Origin: Amycolatopsis tolypomycina
GTDB lineage: Bacteria; Actinomycetota; Actinomycetes; Mycobacteriales; Pseudonocardiaceae
DNA: 64,000 nucleotides
Direction: 5' to 3'
Assembly: GCF_900105945.1 (NCBI RefSeq)
Contig: NZ_FNSO01000002.1
Location: forward strand, 248,001 to 312,000
The translations under genes and the position numbers were made by a program. Each line of letters opens with the position of its first letter. Position 1 is the first letter of the stretch. The notes under the pieces were generated by a model. That model was not told where the DNA came from. It saw only the letters and a program-made list of their open reading frames with translations, and ran no database searches. Positions 33,387 to 41,962 of the stretch are shown piece by piece.

Positions 33387-36194
33387 ATGAAAGTCCTTAC
33401 GGTGGATACCGAAGTAAATCCCGAGCACCCCGGTAGCGGGGCTTCGGTACCGAAGCGTCCCGCCCCGCGGCTCCCCGGCCGCGAGCCCGAGCTCGGCCGC
33501 CTGACCGGTCTCTTCCCGGTGGTGCTGGGCGGCACGGCCGCCAGCGCGGTGCTGGCCGGCGAGTTCGGCATGGGCAAGAGCGCCGTCCTGCGGACCGCCG
33601 CGGCGCTGGCCGCGGACGCGGGCTTCACCGTCGCGTCGGCCACCGGGTCGCGGCTGGAGAGCCACCTGGCCGGCGGGCTCGTCCGCCAGCTGGCCGACGC
33701 GCTCGAGGAGCCGGGAGCGCCGCCGCGGCCCCCGGTCGCCGAGCTGTGCGGGCCGAGCGGCGAGAGCGAAGCGCTCGACCTCTTCTTCCGGATCGTCCGC
33801 GACGCGACCGACCGGGGTCCGCTGTTCCTCGGCATCGACAACATCCACCTGGCCGACGCCTGGTCCATGCGGTGCCTGGCCTACATCCGCAACCGCGTGC
33901 TCGACCTGCCGGTGCTGATCGTCCTGACGTCCGTCGTCGGCTACCCCCAGCACCGCGAGGTCGCGTTGCTGGACATGGTCGGGAGCACGCCGCTCACGAT
34001 CACGCTGAACGGCCTGGGGGACGCGGCCGCGGCGGAGATCCTCGGCCTCGCGCCCGGCGAGCTCGCCTCCGCCTGCCGCGAGGCCACCGGCGGCAACCCC
34101 GTCCTGCTGCAGGCGCTGCGGCCGCGGCTGCTGCCCGGGGCCGACCCGCACGAGCTCGGCTCGTCCCTGATCGGGCAGGTGCTCACCACGCGGGTGCAGG
34201 AGTTCCCGCACGCGCCGGCCATCCTGCACGCGGCGGCGATCCTCGGCGAGGACGCCGGCTTCGACCTGCTGGCCCGGCTGGCCGGCGTCGACGAGCTGGA
34301 CGCGCTGCAGGCGATCGACACCCTGGTCCGGCTGCACGTGCTGAACAACAGCGACCAGCCGGCGCTGACCTACTCGTTCGTCCGCAACTCCCTGCTGAAG
34401 GACATGCCGCAGACCACGCGGGCGGTCAACCACTCCCGGGCGGCGAAGCTGCTGACCGAGGCCGGGGCGCCGCCCGAGCGCGTGGCCGCCCACCTGCTGG
34501 AAGCGACGTCGATCCGGATCCCGTGGGCGGTGGACGTGCTGCGGCTGAGCGCGCGCGACGCCGTGTTCTCCGGGCAGGCCGAGCTGGCCGCCCGGCACCT
34601 GCGGCGGGCACTGGAAGAGCGGCTGACGTCCGGGCGCCGGATGGCCGTGCTGCTGCAGCTCGCGCACGCGGAGTTCCAGTTCGACCCGCCCGGCGCGGCG
34701 AAGCGCGTGCGGGAGGCCGTCGACACGGTCGGCAACCGCGAGACGGCCGCCTACATCGCCACGGCGATGCTGCTGTCGCTCTGCGGCGGCCAGGACGCCC
34801 GCCTCGGGATCAGCGCGGCGGGCCAGATCGCGGCGCGGCTCGACGCGGGCGGCCCGGACGCGGTGTGGCCGCTGCTGTGCATGACGTACCTCGCCGAGGC
34901 AGGCAGCAGGCTCGGCCCGCCCCCGGAGTTCCGCGACTTCGAGGAGCAGTGGGCGCCGCTGACCGACCCGGCGGCCCAGCGGAGCCGCTCGGCGCTGCTG
35001 GCGCTCGACGCCGTCCGCAGCGGCGACTCGGCCCAGGACGCGGTCGGGCACTTCGCGGACGCGCTCGTCGGAGACGACGGCGAGCTGTTCGAGCAGCACT
35101 ACTTCTTCACGCTGGCGACGGCGGTGCTGGCGGACGAGCCGGCCCACGTCGACCGGCTGTGCCGGGTCCTCGACGTCGAGCGCGAACCGTGGGACGTCCA
35201 CGTGCCGCACGGCGCGCTCCCCACGCTGGCCCGCGGGATCGCGCTGCAGGCCAGCGGCGACCTGCAGCGCGCGAGCGTCCACTTCGAATCGCTGCTGCGC
35301 CGCTTCGACGAGCGCGGCGGCACGACGACGTGCCCGGTGGGCGTGCTGTGCGCGGCGAAGCTGGTCGAGTGCTGGGTGGAGCTCGGCCGGTTCGAGGCGG
35401 CGACGTCGTTGCTGGACCGGATGGACTTCGTGGCCAGCCAGGGCCTGTTCACGCACACGTACCTGCTGTACGCACGCGGCCGCCTGCGCGTGGCGACGGG
35501 CTACACGCGCTTCGGGTTCGAGGACCTGCTGAGCTGCGGCCGTCGGCTGGCGCACCACGGAATGCGCTTTCCGGGATTCGTCCCGTGGCGCGCGCACGCG
35601 GCACGGGCGGCGCTGGCCCTCGGCCAGACCGACGACGCGGCCCGCCTGGCGGAGGAGGACATCAACGCCTCGGCCCGCTGGGGCGCGGCCCGCCCGCTGG
35701 GCACGGCGCTGACGACGTTGGGCCTGGTCCGCGAGGACGACGAAGCCGAGCGCGCGCTGCAGAAGGCGATCACGACGCTGCGGTCTTCACCATCGCGGCT
35801 GCAGCTGGCGACGGCGCTGACGGAGCTGGGCACGTTGCAGGCCCGGCACGGCCAGTCGGAGAAGGCGATCGAGACGCTGCGCCAGGCGGTGGAGCTGAGC
35901 GAGCAGTGCGGCGCCCGGCCACTGGCCCGCAGGGCGGCGGAGGAGCTGAGATCGGCCCGGCGGGCATTGACGCCGGCGAAGGACAACGAGCACGGCCTGA
36001 CCCGGCAGGAGAACCGCATCGCGGTGATGGCGGCGCAGGGGCTGACGAACCGGGAGATCGCGACGGCCCTGCACTTGACGCGGCGGACGGTGGAGCTGCA
36101 CTTGTCGGGGGCGTACCGGAAGCTGGGGATTCCGGGGCGGGCGGAGCTGGGTGGGGCGCTGGCGAAGTCTTCCCAGCGGGCGGACGGTCGCTGA
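33387..36194 (+). CDS. Large LuxR-family ATPase regulator (LAL type)
   Basis: A 935-residue regulator with the LAL layout: N-terminal AAA ATPase with Walker A AGEFGMGKS at 57-65 and a Walker B-like FLGIDNIHLAD near 150, a long helical-repeat middle, and a C-terminal LuxR helix-turn-helix (LTRQENRIAVMAAQGLTNRE, then RTVELHLSGAYRKLGI). LAL proteins usually switch on antibiotic or sugar-use clusters, but none is next to it here. It starts 16 bases after the anti-sigma gene with no clear ribosome site, so it may be translated from the same transcript or start a little later. Confidence 0.85.
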   Translation: MKVLTVDTEVNPEHPGSGASVPKRPAPRLPGREPELGRLTGLFPVVLGGTAASAVLAGEFGMGKSAVLRTAAALAADAGFTVASATGSRLESHLAGGLVRQLADALEEPGAPPRPPVAELCGPSGESEALDLFFRIVRDATDRGPLFLGIDNIHLADAWSMRCLAYIRNRVLDLPVLIVLTSVVGYPQHREVALLDMVGSTPLTITLNGLGDAAAAEILGLAPGELASACREATGGNPVLLQALRPRLLPGADPHELGSSLIGQVLTTRVQEFPHAPAILHAAAILGEDAGFDLLARLAGVDELDALQAIDTLVRLHVLNNSDQPALTYSFVRNSLLKDMPQTTRAVNHSRAAKLLTEAGAPPERVAAHLLEATSIRIPWAVDVLRLSARDAVFSGQAELAARHLRRALEERLTSGRRMAVLLQLAHAEFQFDPPGAAKRVREAVDTVGNRETAAYIATAMLLSLCGGQDARLGISAAGQIAARLDAGGPDAVWPLLCMTYLAEAGSRLGPPPEFRDFEEQWAPLTDPAAQRSRSALLALDAVRSGDSAQDAVGHFADALVGDDGELFEQHYFFTLATAVLADEPAHVDRLCRVLDVEREPWDVHVPHGALPTLARGIALQASGDLQRASVHFESLLRRFDERGGTTTCPVGVLCAAKLVECWVELGRFEAATSLLDRMDFVASQGLFTHTYLLYARGRLRVATGYTRFGFEDLLSCGRRLAHHGMRFPGFVPWRAHAARAALALGQTDDAARLAEEDINASARWGAARPLGTALTTLGLVREDDEAERALQKAITTLRSSPSRLQLATALTELGTLQARHGQSEKAIETLRQAVELSEQCGARPLARRAAEELRSARRALTPAKDNEHGLTRQENRIAVMAAQGLTNREIATALHLTRRTVELHLSGAYRKLGIPGRAELGGALAKSSQRADGR

Positions 36195-36235
36195 GCTTGG
36201 GCTTGGGCCTGGGCGCGCTGACAGCCGTCCCGGCG

Positions 36236-36353
36236 AGCGCCCCAATGTGGCGTTGGTTGCGTCCAACGCACCCAATGTGGCGTTCGGTGCATCCAACGCA
36301 CCCAATGTGGCGTTCGGTGCATCCAACGCACCCAACGCCACATAGGGGCGCTT
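36236..36353. repeat. Palindromic element with three 30-bp tandem units
   Basis: Outer arms 36236-36254 and 36334-36352 are inverted (AGCGCCCCAATGTGGCGTT type) and enclose three tandem 30-bp units starting at 36241, 36271 and 36301 (cores CCAATGTGGCGTT and CCAACGCA). A relative lies at 57456-57543. The rest of the gap 36195-36525 has a G-rich tract and no gene. Open frames through it (repeating Asn-Ala-Thr-Leu-Gly) are repeat translations. Confidence 0.85.
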
Positions 36354-36381
36354 GGGCTCGGCATCGGCGGATCGCGGCGCT

Positions 36382-36411
36382 GGGGCTGGGGGCTGGGGGC
36401 TGGGGCTGGGG
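36382..36411 (+). other. Potential G-quadruplex: five G-runs with two-base loops
   Basis: Runs of 4, 5, 5, 4 and 4 guanines start at 36382, 36388, 36395, 36402 and 36408, each separated by CT. This exceeds the usual four-run requirement and has very short loops, predicting a stable parallel quadruplex on the plus strand, about 115 bases ahead of the ArsB/NhaD-like gene. Confidence 0.7.
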
Positions 36412-36525
36412 ACTTGCGTTCCGGGCCGTCGAAGTCCCTTTCGGACTCCCGGCCGCGGGGGCGCCCCCCGAGTTCCACGCTACCCGGCACCACCGACAAA
36501 AACCGGGCGCAGTTAGCGTGAACGC

Positions 36526-37755
36526 GTGAACTTCCTCGCGGGTGCGGGCAGCCTGCTGCTCCTGGCCGGTGTGCTTGTCTTCGCCATCGTGCGGCCGCGG
36601 GGGTGGCCCGAAGCCGTGGCTGCTGTTCCGGCTGCGGGGCTTGCCCTGTTGCTCGGTCTCGTGCGGCCGGCCGCCGCTGGGGAGCGGGCTGTCGAAATCC
36701 TGCCCACTCTGGGGTTTCTGGCCGCCATTCTGCTTCTGTCCTTTCTGGCCAATGTCGACGGGGTCTTCGCCTGGCTCGGGAACCGGCTCGCCGAGGCGTG
36801 TCACGGCCGGCCGCGGCGGTTGCTCGTGCTCACCTTCGCCGCCGCTGGTGGGGTGACCGCGATCCTCAGCCTCGATGCCACCGTCGTGCTGCTCACTCCT
36901 GTCGTCCTCGCCACCGCCACCAGCCTGCGGCTGCCCGCGCGGCCGCACGTCTACGCCTGTGCGCACCTGGCCAACTCGGCGTCGACGCTGCTGCCCGTCT
37001 CCAACCTGACGAACCTGCTCGCCTTCGCCGCGTCCGGGCTGACCTTCGCCGGGTTCACCGCGCTGATGGCCCTGCCGTGGCTGGTCACGCTCGCCGTCGA
37101 ACTCGCGGTCTTCCTGTGGTTCTTCAAGGCCGACCTGCGGCCGCGCGACACGCCCGAACCGCGGCAGCACCTCGAGACGCCGACGTTCTCCCTCGTCATC
37201 CTCGGTCTGACGCTCGCCGGGTTCGCGGTCGGGCAGCTCGGGCACGTCGAGCCCGGCTGGATCGCCGCGCTGGCCGCGCTGATCCTCGGCGTGCGGGCGC
37301 TCGCCCAGGGCAAGATCCGGCCGTGGCAGCTGGTCACCGAGGCCGCGCCGCAGCTGTGCCTGTTCGTGCTGGGCCTGGCGGTCGTCGTCGAGGCCGTGTC
37401 GGAGCACCTGCTCGGCGGTGTGCTCGGCGCCGTCCTGCCGACGTCGACCGGGCTGGTCGACCTCCTCGTCGCCGCCGGGGTGGCCGCGCTGCTGGCCAAC
37501 CTCGTCAACAACCTGCCTGCCACGCTCATCCTGCTCTCGGTGCTGGGCCCGCACCCGGCGCCGGGCGTGTTGCTGGCCGTGCTGCTCGGCGTCAACATCG
37601 GCCCGAACGCGAGCTACCTCGGCTCGCTCGCGACGCTGCTCTGGCGCCGCACGCTCCCCGAGCCGCCCTCCTTCAAGACGTTCCACGCACTGGGCGCGCT
37701 CACGACGCCGCTGTGCCTGGCCGCGGCGACCGTCTCGCTCTGGTTGGTACTTTGA
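36526..37755 (+). CDS. ArsB/NhaD-type permease
   Basis: A 409-residue membrane transporter with about ten to eleven helices and the ion-transporter-superfamily pattern: SLDATVVLLTPVVLATA and NNLPATLILLSVLG with a conserved Asn-Leu-Pro, plus GVNIGPNASYLGSLATLLW. Arsenite, sodium/proton or citrate-type substrates are all known in this superfamily; there is no ars gene nearby, so substrate is open. GTG at 36526; another GTG 9 bases ahead is possible. No clear Shine-Dalgarno. The CDI-immunity-like gene follows after four bases, so they may share a transcript. Confidence 0.75.
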   Translation: MNFLAGAGSLLLLAGVLVFAIVRPRGWPEAVAAVPAAGLALLLGLVRPAAAGERAVEILPTLGFLAAILLLSFLANVDGVFAWLGNRLAEACHGRPRRLLVLTFAAAGGVTAILSLDATVVLLTPVVLATATSLRLPARPHVYACAHLANSASTLLPVSNLTNLLAFAASGLTFAGFTALMALPWLVTLAVELAVFLWFFKADLRPRDTPEPRQHLETPTFSLVILGLTLAGFAVGQLGHVEPGWIAALAALILGVRALAQGKIRPWQLVTEAAPQLCLFVLGLAVVVEAVSEHLLGGVLGAVLPTSTGLVDLLVAAGVAALLANLVNNLPATLILLSVLGPHPAPGVLLAVLLGVNIGPNASYLGSLATLLWRRTLPEPPSFKTFHALGALTTPLCLAAATVSLWLVL

Positions 37756-37759
37756 CCTG

Positions 37760-38158
37760 GTGATCAACCCGTCGCGAAGCCTGGAACAACTCGAAGGCGA
37801 CTCCTGGGGCGCGCCGCCCGCCGACGCCACCCGGCTGATCTCCACGGCCTACGCACTGCGGCGCAAACCGGTCGGCGACCTGAGCGCCGAGGACCTCCGG
37901 CTCCTGCTGGGCCAGCACATCGGCGTCGAGACGCTGGTGCCCCTCGCGCTCACCCTGCTCGAAGACGATCCGCTGGCCGAGGGCGACTTCTACCCCGGCG
38001 ACCTCCTCGTCGCCGTGCTGAAGGCCCCCGCGACGCACTGGCCGGCCCATCCCGGTGACCTCGACCGCGTCCGCCGCGTGGTCGAGGCGCTGCCCGGCCC
38101 CCTCGGGCCGGCCCTGCAGCCGCCGGTCGACGCCTTCCGGGCCGCCCACCTCGGCTGA
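37760..38158 (+). CDS. CDI-immunity-like protein (CdiI family)
   Basis: A 132-residue cytoplasmic protein with the pattern of contact-dependent-growth-inhibition immunity proteins: SLEQLEGDSWGAPPADATRL, ALRRKPVGDLSAEDLRLLLG, LVPLALTLLEDDPLAEGDFY, PGDLLVAVL. GTG at 37760. In this family, many copies in actinobacteria stand without a toxin; here no toxin or two-partner exporter is near. It is 4 bases after the permease stop and 6 bases before the tail of the convergent GT-C gene. It may protect against a neighbour's toxin, or have another role. Confidence 0.72.
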   Translation: MINPSRSLEQLEGDSWGAPPADATRLISTAYALRRKPVGDLSAEDLRLLLGQHIGVETLVPLALTLLEDDPLAEGDFYPGDLLVAVLKAPATHWPAHPGDLDRVRRVVEALPGPLGPALQPPVDAFRAAHLG

Positions 38159-38164
38159 ACGGCC

Positions 38165-39907
38165 TCAGCCGGGCATCTTGATCGTCTGGCCCGGGTGCAT
38201 CGTCGGGCCGCAGTCGTCGAGCGGGCCGCCGAAGCGGTTCGCCGCCACCGCCGGGATCGTCTCGGCCGCGTACTCCTGGGCCGCCTTGAGCTTCGCCGGG
38301 TCGGTGACCGCGTCGCGGCGCACCCAGTCGCCGTTGCGCAAGCCCTCGATCGGCGACGAATAGATCAGCTCGTAGTCGCGGTCGAGACGCGGGTCGAGCG
38401 CGATGCCGTTGCCCGCCGCCCACGGGCCCCACGAGTGGATGAACGTCGGCTTGACCGTGTCGAACACGTAGTCGCGCAGGCCCTGCAGGTCGTTGTCGTG
38501 CACCAGGTCGGCGATCGGCTTGTTGACCAGGCCCGCCATGTCGACCAGCTCGAGCCTGCTGGTCATCGACGAGCCGCCGAGGTCGGGCAGCAGCAGCGAC
38601 GCCTTCTGCAGGCCGAGGATGTCGGCGTAGGTGTTGAAGCCGCGGCCGAAGCGGTCGGCCACCAGGCACGCCGTGATGTTCGGGTTCTTCGCGAACTTGT
38701 CCGCCGCCGCCGCGAACCCGATGGCCGTCGGGACGAACGCGCCCACCAGCACCACGACGATCCCGACGCGCAGCAGCGCCTGCCGGTGGCGCAGCAGCTC
38801 ACCGGCCGACAGCGTGCCCGCAATGACGGCCAGGGCCCAGATCGGGCTGGCGAACCGGTGCTGGTACATCCAGTCGGCGACCATCACGCCGTACGCGACG
38901 ATCCCGAGCCCCAGCGGCACCAGCAGCGCGATCAGCGGACGCCGCCACGGCGCCTTGGCCAGCGCGAACGCGATCACCAGCGCGAGCACGACCACGCCGG
39001 CCCAGCCCGCGTAGCCGACCAGCTCGAACGGCCGCTTGACGGCGTCGAACCCCGGCAGGCCCTGCTGCTTGGCCACCGAAGGGTTGGCCAGCAGCCGCCC
39101 GAACTCCGTGTACCGCCAGACGACGTACGCGCCGAACGGGACGGCGAACGCCGCCACCGACAGCAGCGCGAGCCGGAAGCTCTTCCAGAACAGCCCGGAC
39201 CGCAGCAGGAACAGCGCGGCCAGCGGGTACGCGCCCGCGTAGATCAGGCCTTCGGGCCGGGTCAGGGCGGCGAACGCGACCATGACGCCGGACCAGAGCG
39301 CGACCTTCGGCGTCAGCAGCACGTCCCGCTTCACCGAGACGAACAGCGTCACGCCCAGGGTGACGACCGCGAACGCGAACAGCGAGTTCTCCAGGCCGGA
39401 CACGACCCAGATGACGTACGACGGGATCGTCGCCAGCGTCAGGCCGGCGATCAGCGTCACCAGCCACGCGAAGCGGGTGAAGATCTGCTTCGCGGCGATG
39501 TAGCAGGCGGTCAGGACGCCGCCGGTGAACAGCAGGCCCAGTGCCTTCGGGTACAGCACGTAGTCCGGGATGCCGAAGAGCGTGCCGTGGTCGAAGAGGC
39601 CGACGAGCTTGCCGAGGCCGAGCAGCACCATCCACGTCGGGTCGGAGAAGCCCTCGACCGGCGGGGCGCCCGGCTGCAGCACCGGGCCGAGGCCGTCGGC
39701 GAAGCTGCGGGCGTAGGAGAAGGTGATGGCGGCGTCGTCGACGATCCAGTGCCCGTAGCGGGTGGCGTGCACGGCCACGGCCGCGACGCCGGCGAGCACG
39801 GCCAGCACCGGCGCCAGGCGCGCGCCCCAGCCGCGGGTGGCCGTGGTGGTGGCCGGGTCCTCGGGCACGTCGCTCGGGGAGGTCTCGGTGAGTGCGCTAG
39901 CCGTCAT
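38165..39907 (-). CDS. GT-C membrane glycosyltransferase, AftB-like
   Basis: A 580-residue polytopic enzyme of the GT-C fold. After the first helix, the loop has D57-D58 (HWIVDDAAITFSYARSFADG) and VEGFSDPTW, the loop pattern of AftB and related arabinofuranosyl or mannosyl transferases that use polyprenyl-phosphate sugar donors. About ten helices follow, then an outside C-terminal domain of about 150 residues. AftB adds terminal beta-1,2 arabinose to arabinogalactan in mycobacteria; Amycolatopsis has arabinogalactan. ATG at 39907; a divergent gap lies upstream. Donor and acceptor are inferred. Confidence 0.78.
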   Translation of the reverse strand: MTASALTETSPSDVPEDPATTTATRGWGARLAPVLAVLAGVAAVAVHATRYGHWIVDDAAITFSYARSFADGLGPVLQPGAPPVEGFSDPTWMVLLGLGKLVGLFDHGTLFGIPDYVLYPKALGLLFTGGVLTACYIAAKQIFTRFAWLVTLIAGLTLATIPSYVIWVVSGLENSLFAFAVVTLGVTLFVSVKRDVLLTPKVALWSGVMVAFAALTRPEGLIYAGAYPLAALFLLRSGLFWKSFRLALLSVAAFAVPFGAYVVWRYTEFGRLLANPSVAKQQGLPGFDAVKRPFELVGYAGWAGVVVLALVIAFALAKAPWRRPLIALLVPLGLGIVAYGVMVADWMYQHRFASPIWALAVIAGTLSAGELLRHRQALLRVGIVVVLVGAFVPTAIGFAAAADKFAKNPNITACLVADRFGRGFNTYADILGLQKASLLLPDLGGSSMTSRLELVDMAGLVNKPIADLVHDNDLQGLRDYVFDTVKPTFIHSWGPWAAGNGIALDPRLDRDYELIYSSPIEGLRNGDWVRRDAVTDPAKLKAAQEYAAETIPAVAANRFGGPLDDCGPTMHPGQTIKMPG

Positions 39908-40090
39908 GTCCTCGTCACTGTTCCGCCCGCAGGCTTCTGCCGGTGGGATACGCGCGAGCCGGCGCCCCCTGACTGGGTCGATCTGGTGACCCGCCACCGC
40001 GGCGACGCGGTCGAGACACTGTAGCCAATACCCCATCCGGGGTCCGCCACGCGTCGGGGTTGAGCGTGATCCACCCCACATTTCAGCCGG

Positions 40091-41218
40091 TCAGGCGAGG
40101 TGCGAGGTGTCGTTGACGAGCCGGACCGAAGCGTTCCCGTCCGGGTAGAACTCGACGATCGACAGCGACGCCAGGTCCAGGTGCAGCCGGAACAGCAGCT
40201 GCGGCCCGGCGTCGAGGCCCATCCGGAGCAGCGTCTTGATCGGCGTCACGTGGCTGACCAGCACCAACGTCTTCCCGCCGTGCTCGGCGATGAGCTCGTC
40301 GCGGGCCTTGCGGACCCGCCGGTGGACGACGTCGAAGCTCTCCCCGCCCGGCGGCGGCACCGCGCTGTCGCCCAGCCAGGTCCGGTGCAGTTCGGGGTCG
40401 CGGTCGGCGGCTTCGGCGAACGTCAGGCCTTCCCACTCGCCGAAGTCGGTCTCGATGAGGCCGGGGTGGGTCTCGACGCGGCCGCCGAGCGCGTCGGCGA
40501 CGGCCTGCGCGGTCTGCTTGGTGCGGGTGAGCGGCGAGGAGATGATCGGGACGGCTTCGCCGTCCACGACCAGGCCCTCGGTCGCGGCCAGCCGCTTCGC
40601 CGCCGCGGCGGCCTGCGTCCGGCCCAGCTCGGTGAGCGGGACGTCGCCGCGGCCGGAGTAGCGGCGCAGGGCCGACATCTCGGTCTGGCCGTGGCGGAGC
40701 AGGAGCAGCCGGGTCGGGGTGCCCTGGGCGCCGGTCCAGGCCACCGCCGCGCGGTCGGGCTTGCGGGTGGGCAGGCTCGGCTTGGTTCCGGGGCGGCCGG
40801 CCGCGGGCTTGCCGGTCGCCGCGTCCATGGCCTCGTTGGCCAGGCGGTCGGCGTGGGAGTTCTCCGCGCGCGGGATCCACTGGTACTTGACGCGCGCAAA
40901 GCCCGCGGCCAGCCCCTTGGCCTGCTCGGCCAGCGGCTGCATGTCCGGGTGCTTGATCTTCCAGCGCCCGGACATCTGCTCCACCACGAGCTTCGAGTCC
41001 ATCCGGACGTCCACAGTGGACGCTCCGAGTTCGGCCGCGGCGGCGAGGCCGGCGATCAGCCCGCGGTACTCGGCGACGTTGTTGGTGACGACGCCGAGGC
41101 TTTCCTTGCGCTCGGCGAGGACCTGGCCGTCGCTGTCGCGAACCACCGCGCCGTAGCCGGCCGGGCCCGGGTTGCCCCGGGAGCCGCCGTCGGCCTCGAC
41201 CACCACATGCAACGTCAC
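40091..41218 (-). CDS. Bifunctional RNase HI / histidine phosphatase (Rv2228c-like)
   Basis: A 375-residue fusion. Residues 1-135 are an RNase HI with D10, E50, D74 and D124 as the DEDD set, removing RNA from RNA-DNA hybrids. Residues 168-375 are a histidine phosphatase with RHG at 175-177 (LLLRHGQTE) and SHVTPIK for the second catalytic histidine. The fusion is the actinobacterial form known from Mycobacterium tuberculosis Rv2228c, with phosphatase activity on cobalamin or other phosphates suggested. GTG at 41218 overlaps the zinc-ribbon gene by four bases. The Rv2228c-Rv2229c-Nif3 gene order is conserved here. Confidence 0.9.
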   Translation of the reverse strand: MTLHVVVEADGGSRGNPGPAGYGAVVRDSDGQVLAERKESLGVVTNNVAEYRGLIAGLAAAAELGASTVDVRMDSKLVVEQMSGRWKIKHPDMQPLAEQAKGLAAGFARVKYQWIPRAENSHADRLANEAMDAATGKPAAGRPGTKPSLPTRKPDRAAVAWTGAQGTPTRLLLLRHGQTEMSALRRYSGRGDVPLTELGRTQAAAAAKRLAATEGLVVDGEAVPIISSPLTRTKQTAQAVADALGGRVETHPGLIETDFGEWEGLTFAEAADRDPELHRTWLGDSAVPPPGGESFDVVHRRVRKARDELIAEHGGKTLVLVSHVTPIKTLLRMGLDAGPQLLFRLHLDLASLSIVEFYPDGNASVRLVNDTSHLA

Positions 41219-41952
41219 AGACCCGACTCCAGGGTCCGGACCAGGATCGCGCCGCAGTTCTCGCACTGGATGACGTCGTCCTCCGGCGCGGCCTTGATCT
41301 CGTTGACCGTGTTGCGGTCCAGCTCCAGCTGGCAGGCGCCGCAGCGGCGGGCCCGCAGCAGCGCGGCGCCGATGCCCTTGTGCTCGCGGACCCGCTCGTA
41401 CAGCTTGAGCAGCGGCTCCGGGAAGCGCGGCACCAGCTTCTCGCGGTCTTCGGCGCGGCGCGCGCGGGTGGTGTCGAGGTCCTTGAACGCCTCGTCGCGG
41501 CGGGTGATCGCGGCGGTGACCTCGGCTTCGGCCTTGTCGACCTCGGCGCCGGTGCGCTGCGCGTCCAGGCCGAGGGCCTCGCGCTGCTCCATCAGCTCCA
41601 GCAGGTCGTCCTCCAGCGCGCTCTGGCGGCGTTCGAGGGACTGCAGCTCGTGCTCGATGTCGGTCATCTGCTTCGAGTTCACCGTGCCGGAGGCCAGGAG
41701 CTTGCGGTCGCGGTCCTCGCGGGCGCGCACCGATTCGATCTCCTTCTCCTGCCGGGCGATCTCGCGGTCGAGGTCGGAGGCGGCGGTCTCCACCGAGACG
41801 AGCGCGTCGCGGCGCTCGCGGACTGTCTTCTCGCCGGCGTCGATCTCGGCCAGCTCGGGCAGGGTGCGGCGGCGGTGCGCGGTGCGCGAGAGCTCGGCGT
41901 CCACCTTGGCGAGCTCGAGCAACTGGCGCTGCACGGCGGGTTCGGCCTTCAC
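41215..41952 (-). CDS. C4 zinc-ribbon coiled-coil protein (DUF164/Rv2229c-like)
   Basis: A 245-residue protein. Residues about 5-175 form a long coiled coil (for example LDREIARQEKEIESVRARED, and HELQSLERRQSALEDDLLEL), followed by a C-terminal zinc ribbon with CGAC and CENC pairs. It matches the conserved Rv2229c-type protein that sits between Nif3 and RNase HI. It may act in nucleic-acid binding or scaffolding. GTG at 41952 has GAGGAGC ahead. The gene is 10 bases from Nif3 and overlaps the RNase H gene by four, so it is part of one operon. Confidence 0.85.
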   Translation of the reverse strand: MKAEPAVQRQLLELAKVDAELSRTAHRRRTLPELAEIDAGEKTVRERRDALVSVETAASDLDREIARQEKEIESVRAREDRDRKLLASGTVNSKQMTDIEHELQSLERRQSALEDDLLELMEQREALGLDAQRTGAEVDKAEAEVTAAITRRDEAFKDLDTTRARRAEDREKLVPRFPEPLLKLYERVREHKGIGAALLRARRCGACQLELDRNTVNEIKAAPEDDVIQCENCGAILVRTLESGL

Positions 41953-41962
41953 GGTGCTCCTC

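Noticed and set aside
36241..36330. Possible CRISPR array (30-bp repeats)
   Set aside because: The 30-bp units are contiguous, with no spacers between them, and no cas genes are near. It is a tandem repeat within a palindromic element.
35787..36341. Minus-strand frame with repeating Leu-Gly-Ala-Leu-Asp-Ala-Pro-Asn-Ala-Thr
   Set aside because: The repeat protein is only the translation of the non-coding tandem element, then antisense to the LAL gene.
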